From the NCBI RefSeq assembly GCF_048544455.1, contig NC_133536.1:26662152-26726151 (forward strand): a stretch of DNA of 64,000 nt. The letters run 5' to 3'. Origin of the DNA: Silene latifolia (taxonomy: Eukaryota; Streptophyta; Magnoliopsida; Caryophyllales; Caryophyllaceae). Position 1 is the stretch's first letter. Each line of letters starts with the position of its first letter. Below the pieces are notes generated by a model. That model searched no databases and had not been told where the DNA came from. It saw only the letters and a program-made list of their open reading frames with translations. The translations under genes were made by a program, and so were the position numbers. This document shows, in pieces, positions 23,755 to 36,870 of this stretch.

Positions 23755-25180
23755 TATGACACCCCCATACTCCAAGTGCCTTACCAGGACCACTTAAGGT
23801 ATGAGAACGTCACCATCTCGGTTTCCCGAGGCAATGATAATCAAAAGACAATAAGGAAACATACTTAAATAGTAATAAAGTTTAAGTGATTACATGCCAA
23901 CGCCAAAACTGTTTAAATGAAATACAACATTCCCAAACTGTCTACTATCAAAACTATAAAAGTGTCTGACAGAGCGGAAAACTTCTAAACTGCAACGTGG
24001 TGACTCATCCCAGCTATCCCATAAGCATCGTCTCATACCTGCTCAATAACTGCTCATCACCCCCGAAAGGATCACCACAGTTTTTAAAACATTTAAATGG
24101 GGTCAGTACTAATTACATAAAAACAAATGCCACAAAGAAACAACGTCATAAACAGCTCAAGCAATTCACACAAATCCCCAGACTCCATCTCCAAACTCCA
24201 CACAACTGACTACACACTAAAGTGTGTAATCCTGCCAGAGTACCCATCGCAACAAGTACTCCACGCCGCTAGTGGGGGACCGCAGCCGTACCCACCAAAT
24301 CCCCGCTCATCTCCATTGAGCGATAAACCCTAGATCATTAATATGCACATCTCCTCTGTGACGGTTCCACAGAGGGCGAATCAAGGGCGTGAAGCCACTC
24401 CCGCAAGTGACTTCACTCAGTCAGGGACGCGCCCCGAATATCACAGACAGATACAAACCAATCAACAATATACAGCCAACAACCGTCAAGATCAACTAAC
24501 AATATAATTAACCAATAATCACAACAACAATCACCACACATTATGTAGCCAATACTGAGTAGGGAAACCCTACCTGGAACAGCAATCACCAAGATCGTCA
24601 CAATCAGCTAATCAAAATCGTCCTTTAATGAAATTACTTCCTAGCAAACATACAATCATACAATCACATTCTAACATAAACAATACTCCCCAAAACCCCC
24701 AAATTACCCAATTAGGGTTTCAACTAAAATCAATGAAACGATATAAAAACTATACTACGATCTTACCCACAATGCGACGGTCTCAACGGCGTAAAGAACT
24801 CAACGATCCGACGACTCCAGCCCTTAGGATTTGATAATAATGTGAAAGAGGAGAACTACGTAACCTTGTTTTCTCTTTTGTGAAACTTATAATGAAGTAA
24901 GAGTGAAAAGAAATGTCGAAATACATTTTATAACTTTCTCGCGTTGCTATCAAAACCCGACAAACAACCCGTAAAAACTCACTTACTCGATCGAGTAAGT
25001 GACTTACTCGATCGAGTAAGTGACTTACTCGATCGAGTGCCCCTTACTCGATCGAGTGCCACACGTACTCAATCGAGTACCCATCAGGTCAGCTACTATT
25101 TTACGTAAAAACATACTTACTCGACAGAGTAAGTCTCACTCGATAGAGTACCCAAAGACACAGAAAACCGTAGTATTACA
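23755..25180 (-). repeat. LTR copy 2 (shared, middle) of the tandem array
   Basis: Starts TATGACACC (one change from copy 1) and ends TATTACA. It contains one additional 20-bp palindrome unit relative to copy 1 near 25000-25030. Confidence 0.88.
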
Positions 25181-28100
25181 GTCTTCCCTCCTTAAAAAGA
25201 ACTTCGTCCCCGAAGTTCAACCCATTCTCAAAACAAACATACTAACTCGATCAAGACACAACAACGCAACTAAGAATTCAAAACAAAACCCCAACCTATA
25301 AAACATGAACTCTTAACACCAACTCCACCAACTATGCCTGCCTTTACAACACGACTCCCGATACGGTATCAACTACATTATAGCCTCTCTACATTAACTT
25401 CATACACTATCGAATACCTTCCACCAACGCCGCTAGCTCCGTCTCACTAACACATTATCCACTAGCGAATCCAATATCAAGACACTCATAAACATCAAAC
25501 GAAATGTTACATTCTACCACCCCTAAAAGGAACTTCGTCCTCGAAGTTTATTAACGCTCATAAACATCATTATCTAACAATCAACACCATCGGACTCATA
25601 AACATCATCATCCAACTGTCAACTCTATCAAAGTATTCTCTCATTCCTAAACATCGAACTACTACAAGCACGACCATGACCTTTTAACAATATCAACCAT
25701 AAAACAAATCCATCCTTTATGCTACATCAACACTTTACTTCCAATTATACTACAACATGCACAACCATCAAACTCCCTTTTACCGCATCCTACTCCTCTT
25801 AAGATAAATGTTACGTCCTCGGAACTCACTAATACTAGATCCTTAGCTATATCTTCTCATTATCCTCATCACCACGACATGTCAAAGATAACCGCCTATG
25901 ACCTCAACACCTATAACCATTCCTATTCCCAAGGCTCTCTTACTTAAACAGTTCTCATACCTCAATTCACTTGGCACACCACCTAACCTATACCACAAAA
26001 TTCTTAGCATAGCCAATACTCCAATCGTTCCCTATTATCGCCAAAACGACATAGTCCTCTATACATGCGCCTATCTCCATACTCATAACTCACAATCCAC
26101 AATTATTACACACACTCGCACTAGATCCTCAAGTTCTTTTCTTTCATTACCGCAAAAATCATCCATAACTTAATCATGAAACTAATTCCCAACACTCTAT
26201 ACTCACTGTCGCAATAAAAGATTATGAACTATCTGCAGCTTCCAGATAAGTACAACACATGTTCCACAATTCACTTGCCATCACCATGACTACCAATGCC
26301 TCATCTAAAACAAGATCACAATTACTGTAACAACCTCTCACAACTGTGTCCCATCAGCAGAATATCGCTATAACCTGACGACAACAAAAACATACACAAC
26401 TCTCTTCCATATCATACACTACCCTCACTCCCAAGCTGAAACTGGTAATAAACCAATAAACAAAATAACCGTCTATCTATCCAAACCAAAACTCGCAGGA
26501 AACAATATTTAACACACAACAATCTATGTATACTGGTATGTACTTTCAAAACTCGTATCATAATCATCCCTCCTACTCCATCACATCCAATGACGGCATC
26601 GCAACACTGCCACCAACAGCCGCACCGCAACGCAAAAATACCCGCATCACAGCACGAAGTACCGTGCCCGGATCACCACCCGAGGCAAAACAACCACATC
26701 GATAGACATCACAATCATATACAATTCCCATAAATACTGACTCAGTATAACTTTCCGGACAAGAAAACTTACTCAAAACTGCTTTACTAGATCACAACAC
26801 AACATATTATTTGGAATAAACAAACCAGAATCTCATGAACATCATCCATACCTTTTCACAGAATAACATGTATCATGACTACACATGTAAGTTTAACTAA
26901 CCATGCCAGATCACCCAAACTATCACTTCTGAACATCATTCCATTAGTTTACCTTACCCAACATATATCACAAAACATTCATATAACAACTTTATAACTA
27001 TCACACCATACCATTTCTCGTGAGGTCAGAACCTCACACAAACATGTATACACATCATAGACCCGTAATCAAATCCAACTAGTCAATCCTGAACACGTAA
27101 GTTACCGCTTGATAAATGTTACCTCTCGCCCGAGCTTAACTCGTGTGTCCCTCATTACACATTCTCCCAATCGCATGACCATCACCTCCTGCCAAATATA
27201 ACCATACCGCTACTACTCAACTACTAGCAACCGCCTCCTATAACCGATTCTTATACTCTCTCACAACTATACATATCATTTCGGCCTCTATAAAATCAAC
27301 CTCTTTAAAATGACCATATTTACTATTTATCATCACTCTTAACCACTAGTGACAACACCACAATACCACCACTGCTCGTATAACAAATCTCTTACACTCA
27401 CCTCTAAATATAACAGTTCATTTCCTATCTTCGGTTAGCATTCCAAATAACGATATCAAATCCACCAACAAAATTTACCTCAACATTCTTCCCAATACTA
27501 TCCTTAATCGTATCGTCATCTAATTCTCCACCAAAATCTCATATCGTGCAGATACTCTACCAACTTCTTACTCCCTTAATTCCTCGAAACTCATGACTAA
27601 TCATGTTGTCCTGAAACTCCTATATAACCATTAAATCACATCCTCATGATAGTATCATACATCTCGACAATTTCTTACTTTTATATCACATAACTCCGGT
27701 CAACATTTTTCTCAGCTTACTTTTATCCTTCTTTTCTCTTTACACTCAACAATACCAACTACTAGTTCATCTCCTTACCCCTTGTACCTAACTCTCTAGT
27801 AATCCGGTTACCTTTACGTTGCCCCAAAACTCAAACTCCATTATTTCGTATCAGGACCATCTCAATCTTTCTTACCGTGGATCTTCTCTCATCATACTAT
27901 TACTCACTCTTGTCACTAATCAATCCGCAAAAACAAAATCTACCTTCTAACTTTTTTTTAACCAAAACTCATTTCACATCGTTACTTGCCCAAGGAAATC
28001 ACACATTAGTTTCACCTCTTTTTAATACAAGTTCCCAACTCATTCACTATCTGCAAATCCACGTCGCGGTATGTCTCTACTAAGTTCACTATATACTACT

Positions 28101-29825
28101 CTTCTCCATCCCGCTACAACGATCTTTCACTACGTATATTCTTAACCAACACATTCCTAACCATCTCCCTCCATAAATCCTCACACATCCCAAGTTGCCT
28201 CTATTTGCATCCCCCATTTCAATCTTTTCATTCTCATGTTCCATAAACTTACATCACTCCCTCACCCATATTCACTTACTTTTACATTACTCAACGCACT
28301 ACCATATCACTCACCACATCACACAAAACATGCTCCATGCCTCAATAAGCCTTAGCAATCTTCCTTTTCTTTTTCCACTATCTATCACAACCACATATAA
28401 CTTATGTCCTCCCCACCAAACTCATATACACCACAGGTGCCACACCTTACATCATAAGATTAGGTAACTTATGCATCAGGACCAACACATATGTAAAACA
28501 ATGCATAAAGAAGCAAAAGAACACCTTTGAATTAAAGATAATATGCAACGAAGTCAAAAGATAAGCATGTGACCCAAAACAGGGGTCACTAGATCGAGTA
28601 CAGGTCACTCGTTCGAGTAAGTGACTTACTCGGTCGAGTAGGTGAAGGTCAGAGGCACGTATAACAAATTACCAGGTCTACTCGATCGAGTAACAAGAGG
28701 TTTACTCGATCGAGTAAGGGCCACTCGATCGAGTACCCCACGCAGTTCTCAGCAATGTCTAATTTCGTAAAACGGTCATATCTCACTCGTTTCTTGGTCA
28801 TTTAGGGCGTGTGACATACCGTTAGAATCGTAACAGAACAAGCTATCACCTCCAATTAGAATCACATCAAAATCATATATACATATCAAGTTATAACAGT
28901 TTAAAGACAACCTCTCTATAAACAGACAACATAACCATTTGATTTTCTCTTTCAAACAACTTAAACATCAACAAGGTGAACAAAAGCAACTCGATACTTG
29001 TAAGACCACCACCCCTAACCACATGTTACTACCTACCAAAAACCAAGCAATAACATCTATCATGCTCATATAACATTCAACTTATCAAACATGTACTACC
29101 CGCACGTTTTAACTTTATAACTTTTAGTAAAACAAAGCATACTCATACATTACAAATTTTATTCCCATGTTACTAGTAAAACTCTATTACAACTCCACTT
29201 CGTCATATAAACATATTCTTAATTACGAAAGTCATATTCTCAGGCAATTGTCACTCCATCTTTTCCAATTAATTCATCCAACATGTGCATATGAAACAAC
29301 AGTAAACAAATATATAACTTCATTATATAACCTTACGCACACACAATATACGTATACGACACAACATTCCTATTCACATTTTCCGATTATGTCAGATTAT
29401 AAATCGTCCATCCGGCAACATCGTTATTCATCACATAGTGTCATATATGAACTACTTCCCTTTTTCACAATCATCGTTCATCATTCTCATATACCTTTCC
29501 AACAATTCCAAACAACATTGTAAACCAACTATCATGCGTCATGCTTATTCACAACACTTTATCATATAACCACTTTATCATTTCCAACCTTTCTATACAA
29601 CACGTCATACAACATACGCAATAGAACATTAGTAAACACATAGCGATCCCATGACACCCCATAGTGACCGGTTCAAAATTGTAGGGCGAGTTCGTGACTT
29701 TAGGACGTCTCCCAAGTCTTTGCATTAGCTCCTACAACTCCTACCCGGGTTCATTTTAGTTTGACTCCCTATGTTCATTAGGTTCATTGGTTACAGGTTT
29801 CAAGATCGTCGCTCTGATACCACTT
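25181..29825 (-). other. Internal region 2 of the tandem array, non-coding
   Basis: Close copy of 19102-23754 with scattered substitutions and small indels, for example an extra 12 bases near 27739. iMet PBS complement at 29811-29822, three bases from LTR copy 3. No coding potential recognised. Confidence 0.78.
29811..29822 (-). promoter_or_regulatory. Primer binding site (initiator tRNA-Met)
   Basis: The minus strand reads TGGTATCAGAGC next to LTR copy 3, complementary to the 3' end of plant initiator tRNA-Met. The second copy is at 23740-23751. Confidence 0.9.
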
Positions 29826-31229
29826 CGTGACACCCCCATACTCCAAGTGTCTTACCAGGACCACTTAAGGTATGAGAACGTCACTATCTCGGTTTCCCGA
29901 GGCAATGATAATCAAAAGACAATAAGAAAACATACTTAAATAGTAATAAAGTTTAAGTGATTACATGCCAACGCCAAAACTATTTAAATGAAATACAACG
30001 TTCTCAAACTGTCTACTATCAAAACTATAAAAGTGTCTGACATAGCGGAAAACTTCTAAACTGCAACGTGGTGACTCATCCCAGCTATCCCATACGCATC
30101 GTCTCATACCTGCTCAATAACTCACCACCCCCGAATGGATCACCACAGTTTTTAAAACATTTAAACGGGGTCAGTACTGATTACATAAAAACAAATGCCA
30201 CAAAGAAACAACGTCATAAACAGCTCAAGCAATACACACAAATCCCTAGTCTCCATCTCCAAACTCCACACAACTGACTACACACTAAAGTGTGTAATCC
30301 TGCCAGAGTACCCATCGCAACAAGTAATCCACACCGCGAGTGGGGGACCGCAGCCGTACCCACCAAATCCCCGCTCATCTCCATTGAGCGATAAACCCAA
30401 GTTCATTAATGTGCACATCCCCTCTGTGACGGGTTCCACAGAGGGCGAATCAAGGGCGTGAAGCCAATCCCACAAGTGACTCAACTCAGCCAGGGATGCG
30501 CCCCGAATATCATAGACAGATACAAACCAATCAACAATATACAGCCAACAACCGTCAAGATCAACCAACAATATAAGTAACCAATAATCACAACAACAAT
30601 CTCCACACATTATGTATCCACTACTGAGTAGGGAAACCCTACCTGGAACAACAATCACCAAGATCGTCACAATCAGCTAATCAACATCGTCCTTCAATGA
30701 AATTACTTCCTATCAAATATACAATCATACAATCACAATCTAACATCAACAATACTCCCCAAAACTCCTAAATTACCCAATTAGGGTTTCAACTAAAATC
30801 AATGAAACGATATGAAAACTATACTAGGATCTTACCCACAATGCGACAGTCTCAACGGCGTAAAGAACTCAACGATCCGACGACTCTAGCCCTTAGGATT
30901 TGATAGCAATGTGAGAGAGGAGAACTACGTAACCTTGTTTTCTCTTTTGTGAAACTTATAATGAAGTAAGAGTGAAAAGAAATGCCGAAATATATTTTTA
31001 TAACCTTCTCGCGTTGCTATGAAAACCCGACAAACAACCCGTAGAAACTCACTTACTCAATCGAGTAAGTGACTTACTCGATCGCGTGCCCCTTACTCGA
31101 TCGAGTGCCACACGTACTCGATCGAGTACCCATCAGGTCAGCTACTGTTTTGCGTAAAAACATACTTACTCGACGGAGCAAGTCCCACTCGATAGAGTAC
31201 CCAAAGACACAGAAAACCGTATTATTACA
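29826..31229 (-). repeat. LTR copy 3 (5' LTR) of the tandem array
   Basis: Starts CGTGACACC on plus and ends ATTATTACA. Flanked on the right by TSD ACCTT. Confidence 0.88.
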
Positions 31230-31234
31230 ACCTT

Positions 31235-32224
31235 ATCGACCTCAATACCCCTAGAGGACACAACATGTCCCAACACTATTCCTTCCTCAACCATGAAATG
31301 ACATTTCTCATGGTTAAGTACAAGGTTGGTTTCAATGCAACGTTGGAGAAACCAAGTTAAGTTACTCAATCAATCCTCAAATGATTCACCGTGGACGAAG
31401 AAATCATCCATGAATACTTCAATAAAATCCTCCACATGTTTTGAAAAGATGCTCATCATGCACCTTTGAAACGTTCCGGGCGCATTACAAAGGCCAAAAG
31501 GCATTTTGCGGTGCGCAAACGTCCCAAAGGGGCATGCGAAGGTTGTTTTTGTTTGGTCCTCGGGTGCTATAAGGATTTGAAAGTAGCCCGATTAACCGTC
31601 CAAAAAAAATAATAAGATTTTCCCGCTAGCCTTTCCAACATTTGATCCATGAAAGGAAGCGGAAAATGGTCTTTTCGAGTGACCGCATTTAGCCTACGGT
31701 AGTCGATACAAACTCACCACCCATTTTGAACTCGGGTGGGATTCAAGACACCGTCCTGATTTTCGACTACCGTTAGCCCAGACTTCTTTGGAACAACTTG
31801 GGTTGGACTAACCTATTGACTATCCGAGATTTGGTAGATCATACCTACATGTAGAAGTTTGAGTACCTCTTTCTTCACAACGTCTATCATAGGAGGGTTC
31901 AAATGCCTTTGCGGTTGGCGAACGGGTTTGGTTTCTTCTTCCAAGAGAATCATATGAATACACAATGTTGGGCTTATCTCCTTGATGTCGGCCATTGTCC
32001 ATCCAATAGCCTCCTTGTGCTTCTTTAAAACTTGAATGAGATAGTCTTCTTGACCACTTGTAAGCTTGCTTGAGATAATGACGGGCAAAGTTTTTTCTTC
32101 CCCTAAAAAGACATACTTCAAGTGACTTGGCAAGGGATTTAACTAAACAATAGAAGCCTTCACTATTAAGGGAATAGGTCTCTCCTTTGGTAATTCTTCC
32201 AACAAAGAGGAAGAAATAAAACAA
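31235..32224 (-). pseudogene. RT N-terminal and palm region of the Athila-like element
   Basis: Fragments in several frames give LPVIISSKLTSGQEDYLIQVL, EAIGWTMADIKEISPTLCIH and VLKLLHVGMIYQISDSQ, then CIDYRRLNAVTRKDHFPLPFMDQML, FGTFAHRKMPFGLCNAPGTFQRCM and EVFMDDFFVHGES (the xxDD catalytic motif as FMDD). It ends with LVLNHEKCHFMVEEGIVLGHVVSSRGIEVDKV. It is broken by several stops and frameshifts, for example after ISDSQ at 31813. The last codons abut the array insertion at 31234, and the frame resumes at 17689. Confidence 0.87.
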
Positions 32225-32244
32225 AAATTATAGATAGGGGTCTA

Positions 32245-32290
32245 GGCGCACGGTGCGCCCTGATGGACCGGGTTGGGCGCACGGTGCGCC
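32245..32290. repeat. Pair of GGCGCAC-G-GTGCGCC palindromes inside pol
   Basis: 32245-32259 and 32276-32290, both perfect, offset 31 bp as in the LTR pairs. They lie between the protease and RT segments. Confidence 0.9.
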
Positions 32291-32349
32291 TGGACTGCTG
32301 CTCTGTTTCTTGTTTCGATTTCTTCCCACTCTTCCATGAATGGGGTTGC

Positions 32350-34866
32350 TTACAAGTCTTGAATAGTCTCTTTCAAATTACAAGACAAAGCATACCCGGT
32401 ATCCTCTCCAATCATTCCATTAGTCAATGCAATATCCAAAGGATCATCTTTACTTAATTCATGGAAGGTTTGAACAATAGGTTCGAATATTTCCAAAAAG
32501 CATAGTGAAGAAGTCTCGGTGGGGTATTTCATTGCCTCATAGATGTTATATTTAATCTTTTCACTTTCAAATTCCATGGTAAGACATCCACTAGACACAT
32601 CTATCTTAGTGTTCGAGGTCTTCATGAAAGGTCTCCCTAAGAGGATGGGAGTGGAACCTTTTTCGGGCTCCATTTCAATCATATACAAATCGGCGGAAAA
32701 AATCATGTCCCCCACCTTGACCAAAACATCCTCAATGATTCTGTTGGGATAAATATTAGATCTATCGGCTAAGGAAATAATCACATGAGTTGGTTTCAAA
32801 GGTCCCAACTTAAGAGACACATAAAGATAGTGAGGTAAAACATTTATTGAAGCACCCAAATCGAGCATGACTCTTTGACACTCCAATTCACCAATCTTGC
32901 AAGGAATAGTGAACATGTCTGGATCACCACACTTTTGTGGTAAACGCTTTTGAAATATAGCCGAGACATGTCCATTAGCCCTCACTTTCTTCATACTCTT
33001 ATCTTTGTTGATCCTCTTAGTAGTGCACAATTCTTTCAAAAATTTAGCATATTTTGGCACACTACTAAGAAGGTCAAATAGAGGGATGTTTACCTCCACC
33101 TTCCGAAAAATTTCATAGAGGCTTGAGGTCTTCTTATCCATGACTCTTGTGTCATTCAAAGCACTTGGAAAGGGAGCTTGTGGCTCATATTCCGGAAGTG
33201 GTTCATTAACCCTCACTTGCTCGAGTGTAGATGCTTTCCCATGTTCCACCACTATTTCAATTTCATCTTCAATCACATCCTCTACTTCATGAACAAACGG
33301 TAAGGGTTTTGATTTCTTAGGAGCCTTAGGTGCCTCTTCCAACTCCCTACCATTCCTCAAGGAAACCGCTTGTGCTTGTTCCTTGGTAGATGGAGGAATT
33401 GTGTGAGAAGGAAGACCCCCTCCTTGATTGGGTTGTTTAGTAAGTAAGTTGAGAATTTGACCCACTTGAGTCTCAAGGTTACCAATCCTAGAGTCGGTGA
33501 GCCGATTTTGATGAAGCATGGCGGTTTGAAACTCTTTGGTATTGGCTTGCAAGGCTTGGTTTTCTTTTTGCATTGCCACTTGATTCATAGCAAGTGTTTT
33601 CATCATATCTTCCAAGGAATTTTGTGATTGGTTTTGATTTTGGTTTGGCTTTTGAAATGAAGATTTTGAGGGTCCCTTTTGGTTTTGATTTTGGTTGACA
33701 CCCCACCCAAAATTAGGGTGAGCTTTCCACCCCTCATTGTAAGTATTGGAATAGGGATCAAATTTCCTAAACCCAAAAGCATTCACCGCTTCACTTGCTT
33801 CCTCCGTTTGCAAAGATGGACACCCATCGGTGGGATGGGTTGGATCATTACAAAGACCACAAAATTTCACATGAGATGTACTCCCATTTCCTTTTGCAAG
33901 TTCCTTAACCAAGTTGGTAAGAAAATCAACTTTGGCTTCCATATGGTTGGAGTTTTGCTTTGAAGAAGATGCCACACTTGCCTTTTTGACTCTCCTTCCA
34001 AAATTCCTAGACCTTCCCACTAATCTTTCAATCAAATCATTTGATTCTTGGACCGACATGTACTCAATTCCTCATTGGGTAGCGGCTTTTATCATCCTAG
34101 CATCATCCTCAAGGAGAGCACCACAAAAGTTCAAGAGCAAGTCATGATCGGCATACCCATGGTATGGACAACTGGCAAGAAGTTGCTTGAACCTCTCCCA
34201 ATACTCATACAAGTTCTCCCCATCCATTTGTTCCACATTACTTATTTCTTTCTTTAGTTGAGAGGAGAGACTAGCGGGAAAATACTTCTCTAGGAAAGCC
34301 TTATTCATGTGGTTCCAAGTAGTGATGCTTCCGGTGGGAAGATAATAAAGCCAATCGTTTGCCGCGTCCTTGAGTGAAAAAAGGAAGGCTCTTAGTTGAA
34401 GTTGTTCGTCGGTAAACCCATTAGGCTTCATGCTTGAGCAAACCACATGGAATTTGTTCAAATGCTTATTAGGATCTTTCATACTCGTTCCATGGAATTG
34501 GGGCATTTGGTGGATGAGTCCGGACTTGAGTTCAAAGGTGGCATTTTCCGCTAAGGCCGGAAAAGAGATACACAAGGGGACTTGTGTAAGGTTCGGGGCG
34601 GTGAGATCTTTGATAGTCCTAGGCCTTGGTGGATCCTCCCTTGGTGGATTCTTGGCATCACCCATGATGATACTTATGGGTTGTGGATCGATTTCTACAA
34701 CAAAAGTGATGATGTTATCTTCCTCTCGGTCTTGTTGAGTCACGGAATTAATTTCTTGAATAACCGGGGTCTCTCTTCTAATACCTTCTCCTATCCAAGC
34801 AAGAGTTCTTTGAATTTCCAGGTCGAAAGGAAGCAATGTTTCTCTCGAATTTCTAGTGTGAACCAT
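32350..34866 (-). pseudogene. gag-protease of the Athila-like element, one in-frame stop
   Basis: ATG at 34866 opens a 264-residue frame with a Retrotrans_gag core (FHGTSMKDPNKHLNKFHVVCS, LKDAANDWLYYLPTGSITTWNHMNKAFLEKYFP, YEYWERFKQLLASCPYHG). It ends at an in-frame TGA near 34071 and the same frame continues to 32350. That 569-residue part has a zinc knuckle C-X2-C-X4-H-X4-C (CGLCNDPTHPTDGC), a Gln/Asn-rich linker and a coil (LEDMMKTLAMNQVAMQKENQAL). It finishes with a retropepsin-like domain containing LDLGASINVLP (catalytic Asp) and ILLGRPFMKTSNTKIDV. Apart from the single stop the frame is long and clean, so it decayed less than pol. It is directly downstream of the tRNA-Asp PBS. Confidence 0.9.
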
Positions 34867-35016
34867 AAAAGGGTCTGCACAGGAATCAAACGATCAAAAG
34901 GTTCTCACAAACAAATTTACCAATCACAAGTTAGTTACTAAAACACTAATCTAATGCAAGTGACTTGACACAACTATTCTAAAAACCAATTAAAAACACT
35001 AGCAAAACCGTTACCT

Positions 35017-35034
35017 TCCCCGGCAACGGCGCCA
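35017..35034 (-). promoter_or_regulatory. Primer binding site (tRNA-Asp) of the Athila-like element
   Basis: The minus strand reads TGGCGCCGTTGCCGGGGA, five bases from the LTR end, as in the gag-only element at 15203-15220. Confidence 0.92.
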
Positions 35035-35039
35035 AAATT

Positions 35040-35418
35040 TGACACGCCTAAAATGTCCCTACTTAAGACGGCCAAATTAACAATTTATAAGCCACACTTA
35101 ATACTAATTTAAACTAATTCTAAGACAAGTAAAGTAGTAAGAAGGGGATCGTACCCAAGAGAAGGGGGGTTTTGTATTCGGTTTTCAATTGAATAAATAG
35201 AACAATTGCAATGGTTAACAAACAATTATGTAAATATGGGGGGTTTAAAGACAAAATGAAATTCAAACAAGAGTGAACAACAAGCAAGCAAAAAATCAAT
35301 TTATAAGATGGAAATTTATCAATTTTAAGGAAGACTTAACCCAACTCAATAAAGTGAGACACATTAGTTGATAAAACCACTCAATCATTCCTTTTAACCA
35401 ATGTTATTGCCCTATTAG
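35040..35418 (-). repeat. 5' LTR of the Athila-like element, left part
   Basis: Matches the start of 4633-5858. Interrupted after ATTAG (35414-35418) by the Retand-like element; the rest is at 60438-61420. Confidence 0.9.
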
Positions 35419-36870
35419 TGTGGACATGGGCTACCCGCGCCGCGCGCACCCGCGCGTTTGTCTGATTTTGAGGCGGCGGCACTTCTCCCACGGAACCTTG
35501 GTTTGGCAAAGCACGTTATGGGCCGTTACCGATTGGTGAGACATTGAAACCGGTGAAAGGTTGAATAAGCCTGCATTTGTGGAGTCGCCACCAATTTATT
35601 GTGGAAAAATTGGAAACCGTTCGAATACTCGTGCCATGTCAAGACACAAGGTAATGACATGAACACTAAGAACTCGTTACGCTTAGCATTCCATGTCTAC
35701 AATGACTCTCGAGATGCCAATGGACACGGATGTCCAGAGATAAGTGGAGTAAGGGGCGAGGGTACGTATTAGGAAGCTCTTTAATTCGAATACTTAATCC
35801 CGCCCGCCTCGATAGCGGCCTTTACTAATGATTAGGGAAATTATTCATATTTGATATGCCGTCGATGTAATGCATGCAATGCAACAAACATGGATTAATC
35901 CTAGCATGTGAAATTAGACTATGTCGGTTAACACGTGTTTTAACAAACAACTAGTTTTCTTACCCGTGAAAGTCACAGGTTATCTCTAGGAAAATTAAAA
36001 ATTTAGATAGTTGATTTTTTTTGTGAATATCAAATGAAATCGGAATTTATTTCATCATTGATCATATGCCTATTCTTTAATTTTGATCATCATCTAATAA
36101 AGATTCATAAATTTTAGAATTTGATTATGTACGAATTAGAAAACTTTAAACCAAATTGAAATACTGAAATTATTAGTTGTATAAAAAGTGATTTTACCTG
36201 TGGAGTGTGCATGATATCAAGAGTTAGCCGCTAACCATACGATTTCACCACAATGTCTTCCTTTCGTACCGTCTACAAAACAAAAGTACAACAAAAAATA
36301 ATACACAAATTAGTATTTCGTCATTCCAAATTCAAGTTAAAGAAAATACTGTAAATTTTTACCACCCACAAATGATTGTTTTGGAGGAAAACAAATGAGA
36401 CGTTCTTAAATAGGAGAGGCTAAATAATTCTAATTTGGAAGTTAAATGATGTACACTAAAATTAGTGTTCACAAACTTTAAATGACATAAAAATCAATTA
36501 GGAAAAAAACAAAAGCATTCAAAGGGTTGTATATAGTGGGTTGCTTTATACAATCTTTATGGTGGTAGGAATTATTGCAAAGTTAGTATGAGAGTTAAAT
36601 GGAGTAACGGTTAGGCTAGGGTAGGGAATTAGAAGAGACTTGTGAGAAAATTTGACGATGCCTTTAAGAAAATCATTGGACTTGTGTGAAAATTATCGTG
36701 GGTTGAACTTAAATAATGGCTGAATATAAAATGCCATAATTTTACGTTTAAGAATATTATTAAGCTTCTCATTTGTTTTTCTTTTCAAGTTTGTGTAGTT
36801 TTAAATAAATAAATAAATGTATAACTTTTATGAGCTATATTACTATGAAAAATGTTAATCGATTCACTAA

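Larger units (their letters stand above)
17695..31229 (-). mobile_element. Tandem LTR-internal-LTR-internal-LTR array of a non-coding retrotransposon (LARD-like)
   Basis: Three LTR copies (17695-19101, 23755-25180, 29826-31229) alternate with two similar 4.65-kb interiors. The whole array is flanked by a perfect 5-bp TSD, ACCTT (17690-17694 and 31230-31234). On the minus strand LTRs start TGTAATA and end GGTGTCACA in the outer copy. PBS TGGTATCAGAGC (initiator tRNA-Met) and PPT AAGGAGGGAAGAC fix minus-strand polarity. Next to the PPT is a GAACTTCGGGGACGAAGTTC inverted repeat that I recall from the 3' end of Tekay/Del chromoviruses, so a Tekay-type parent is likely. No gag or pol was recognised. 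A single TSD pair favours one insertion followed by unequal recombination over two independent insertions. Confidence 0.87.
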
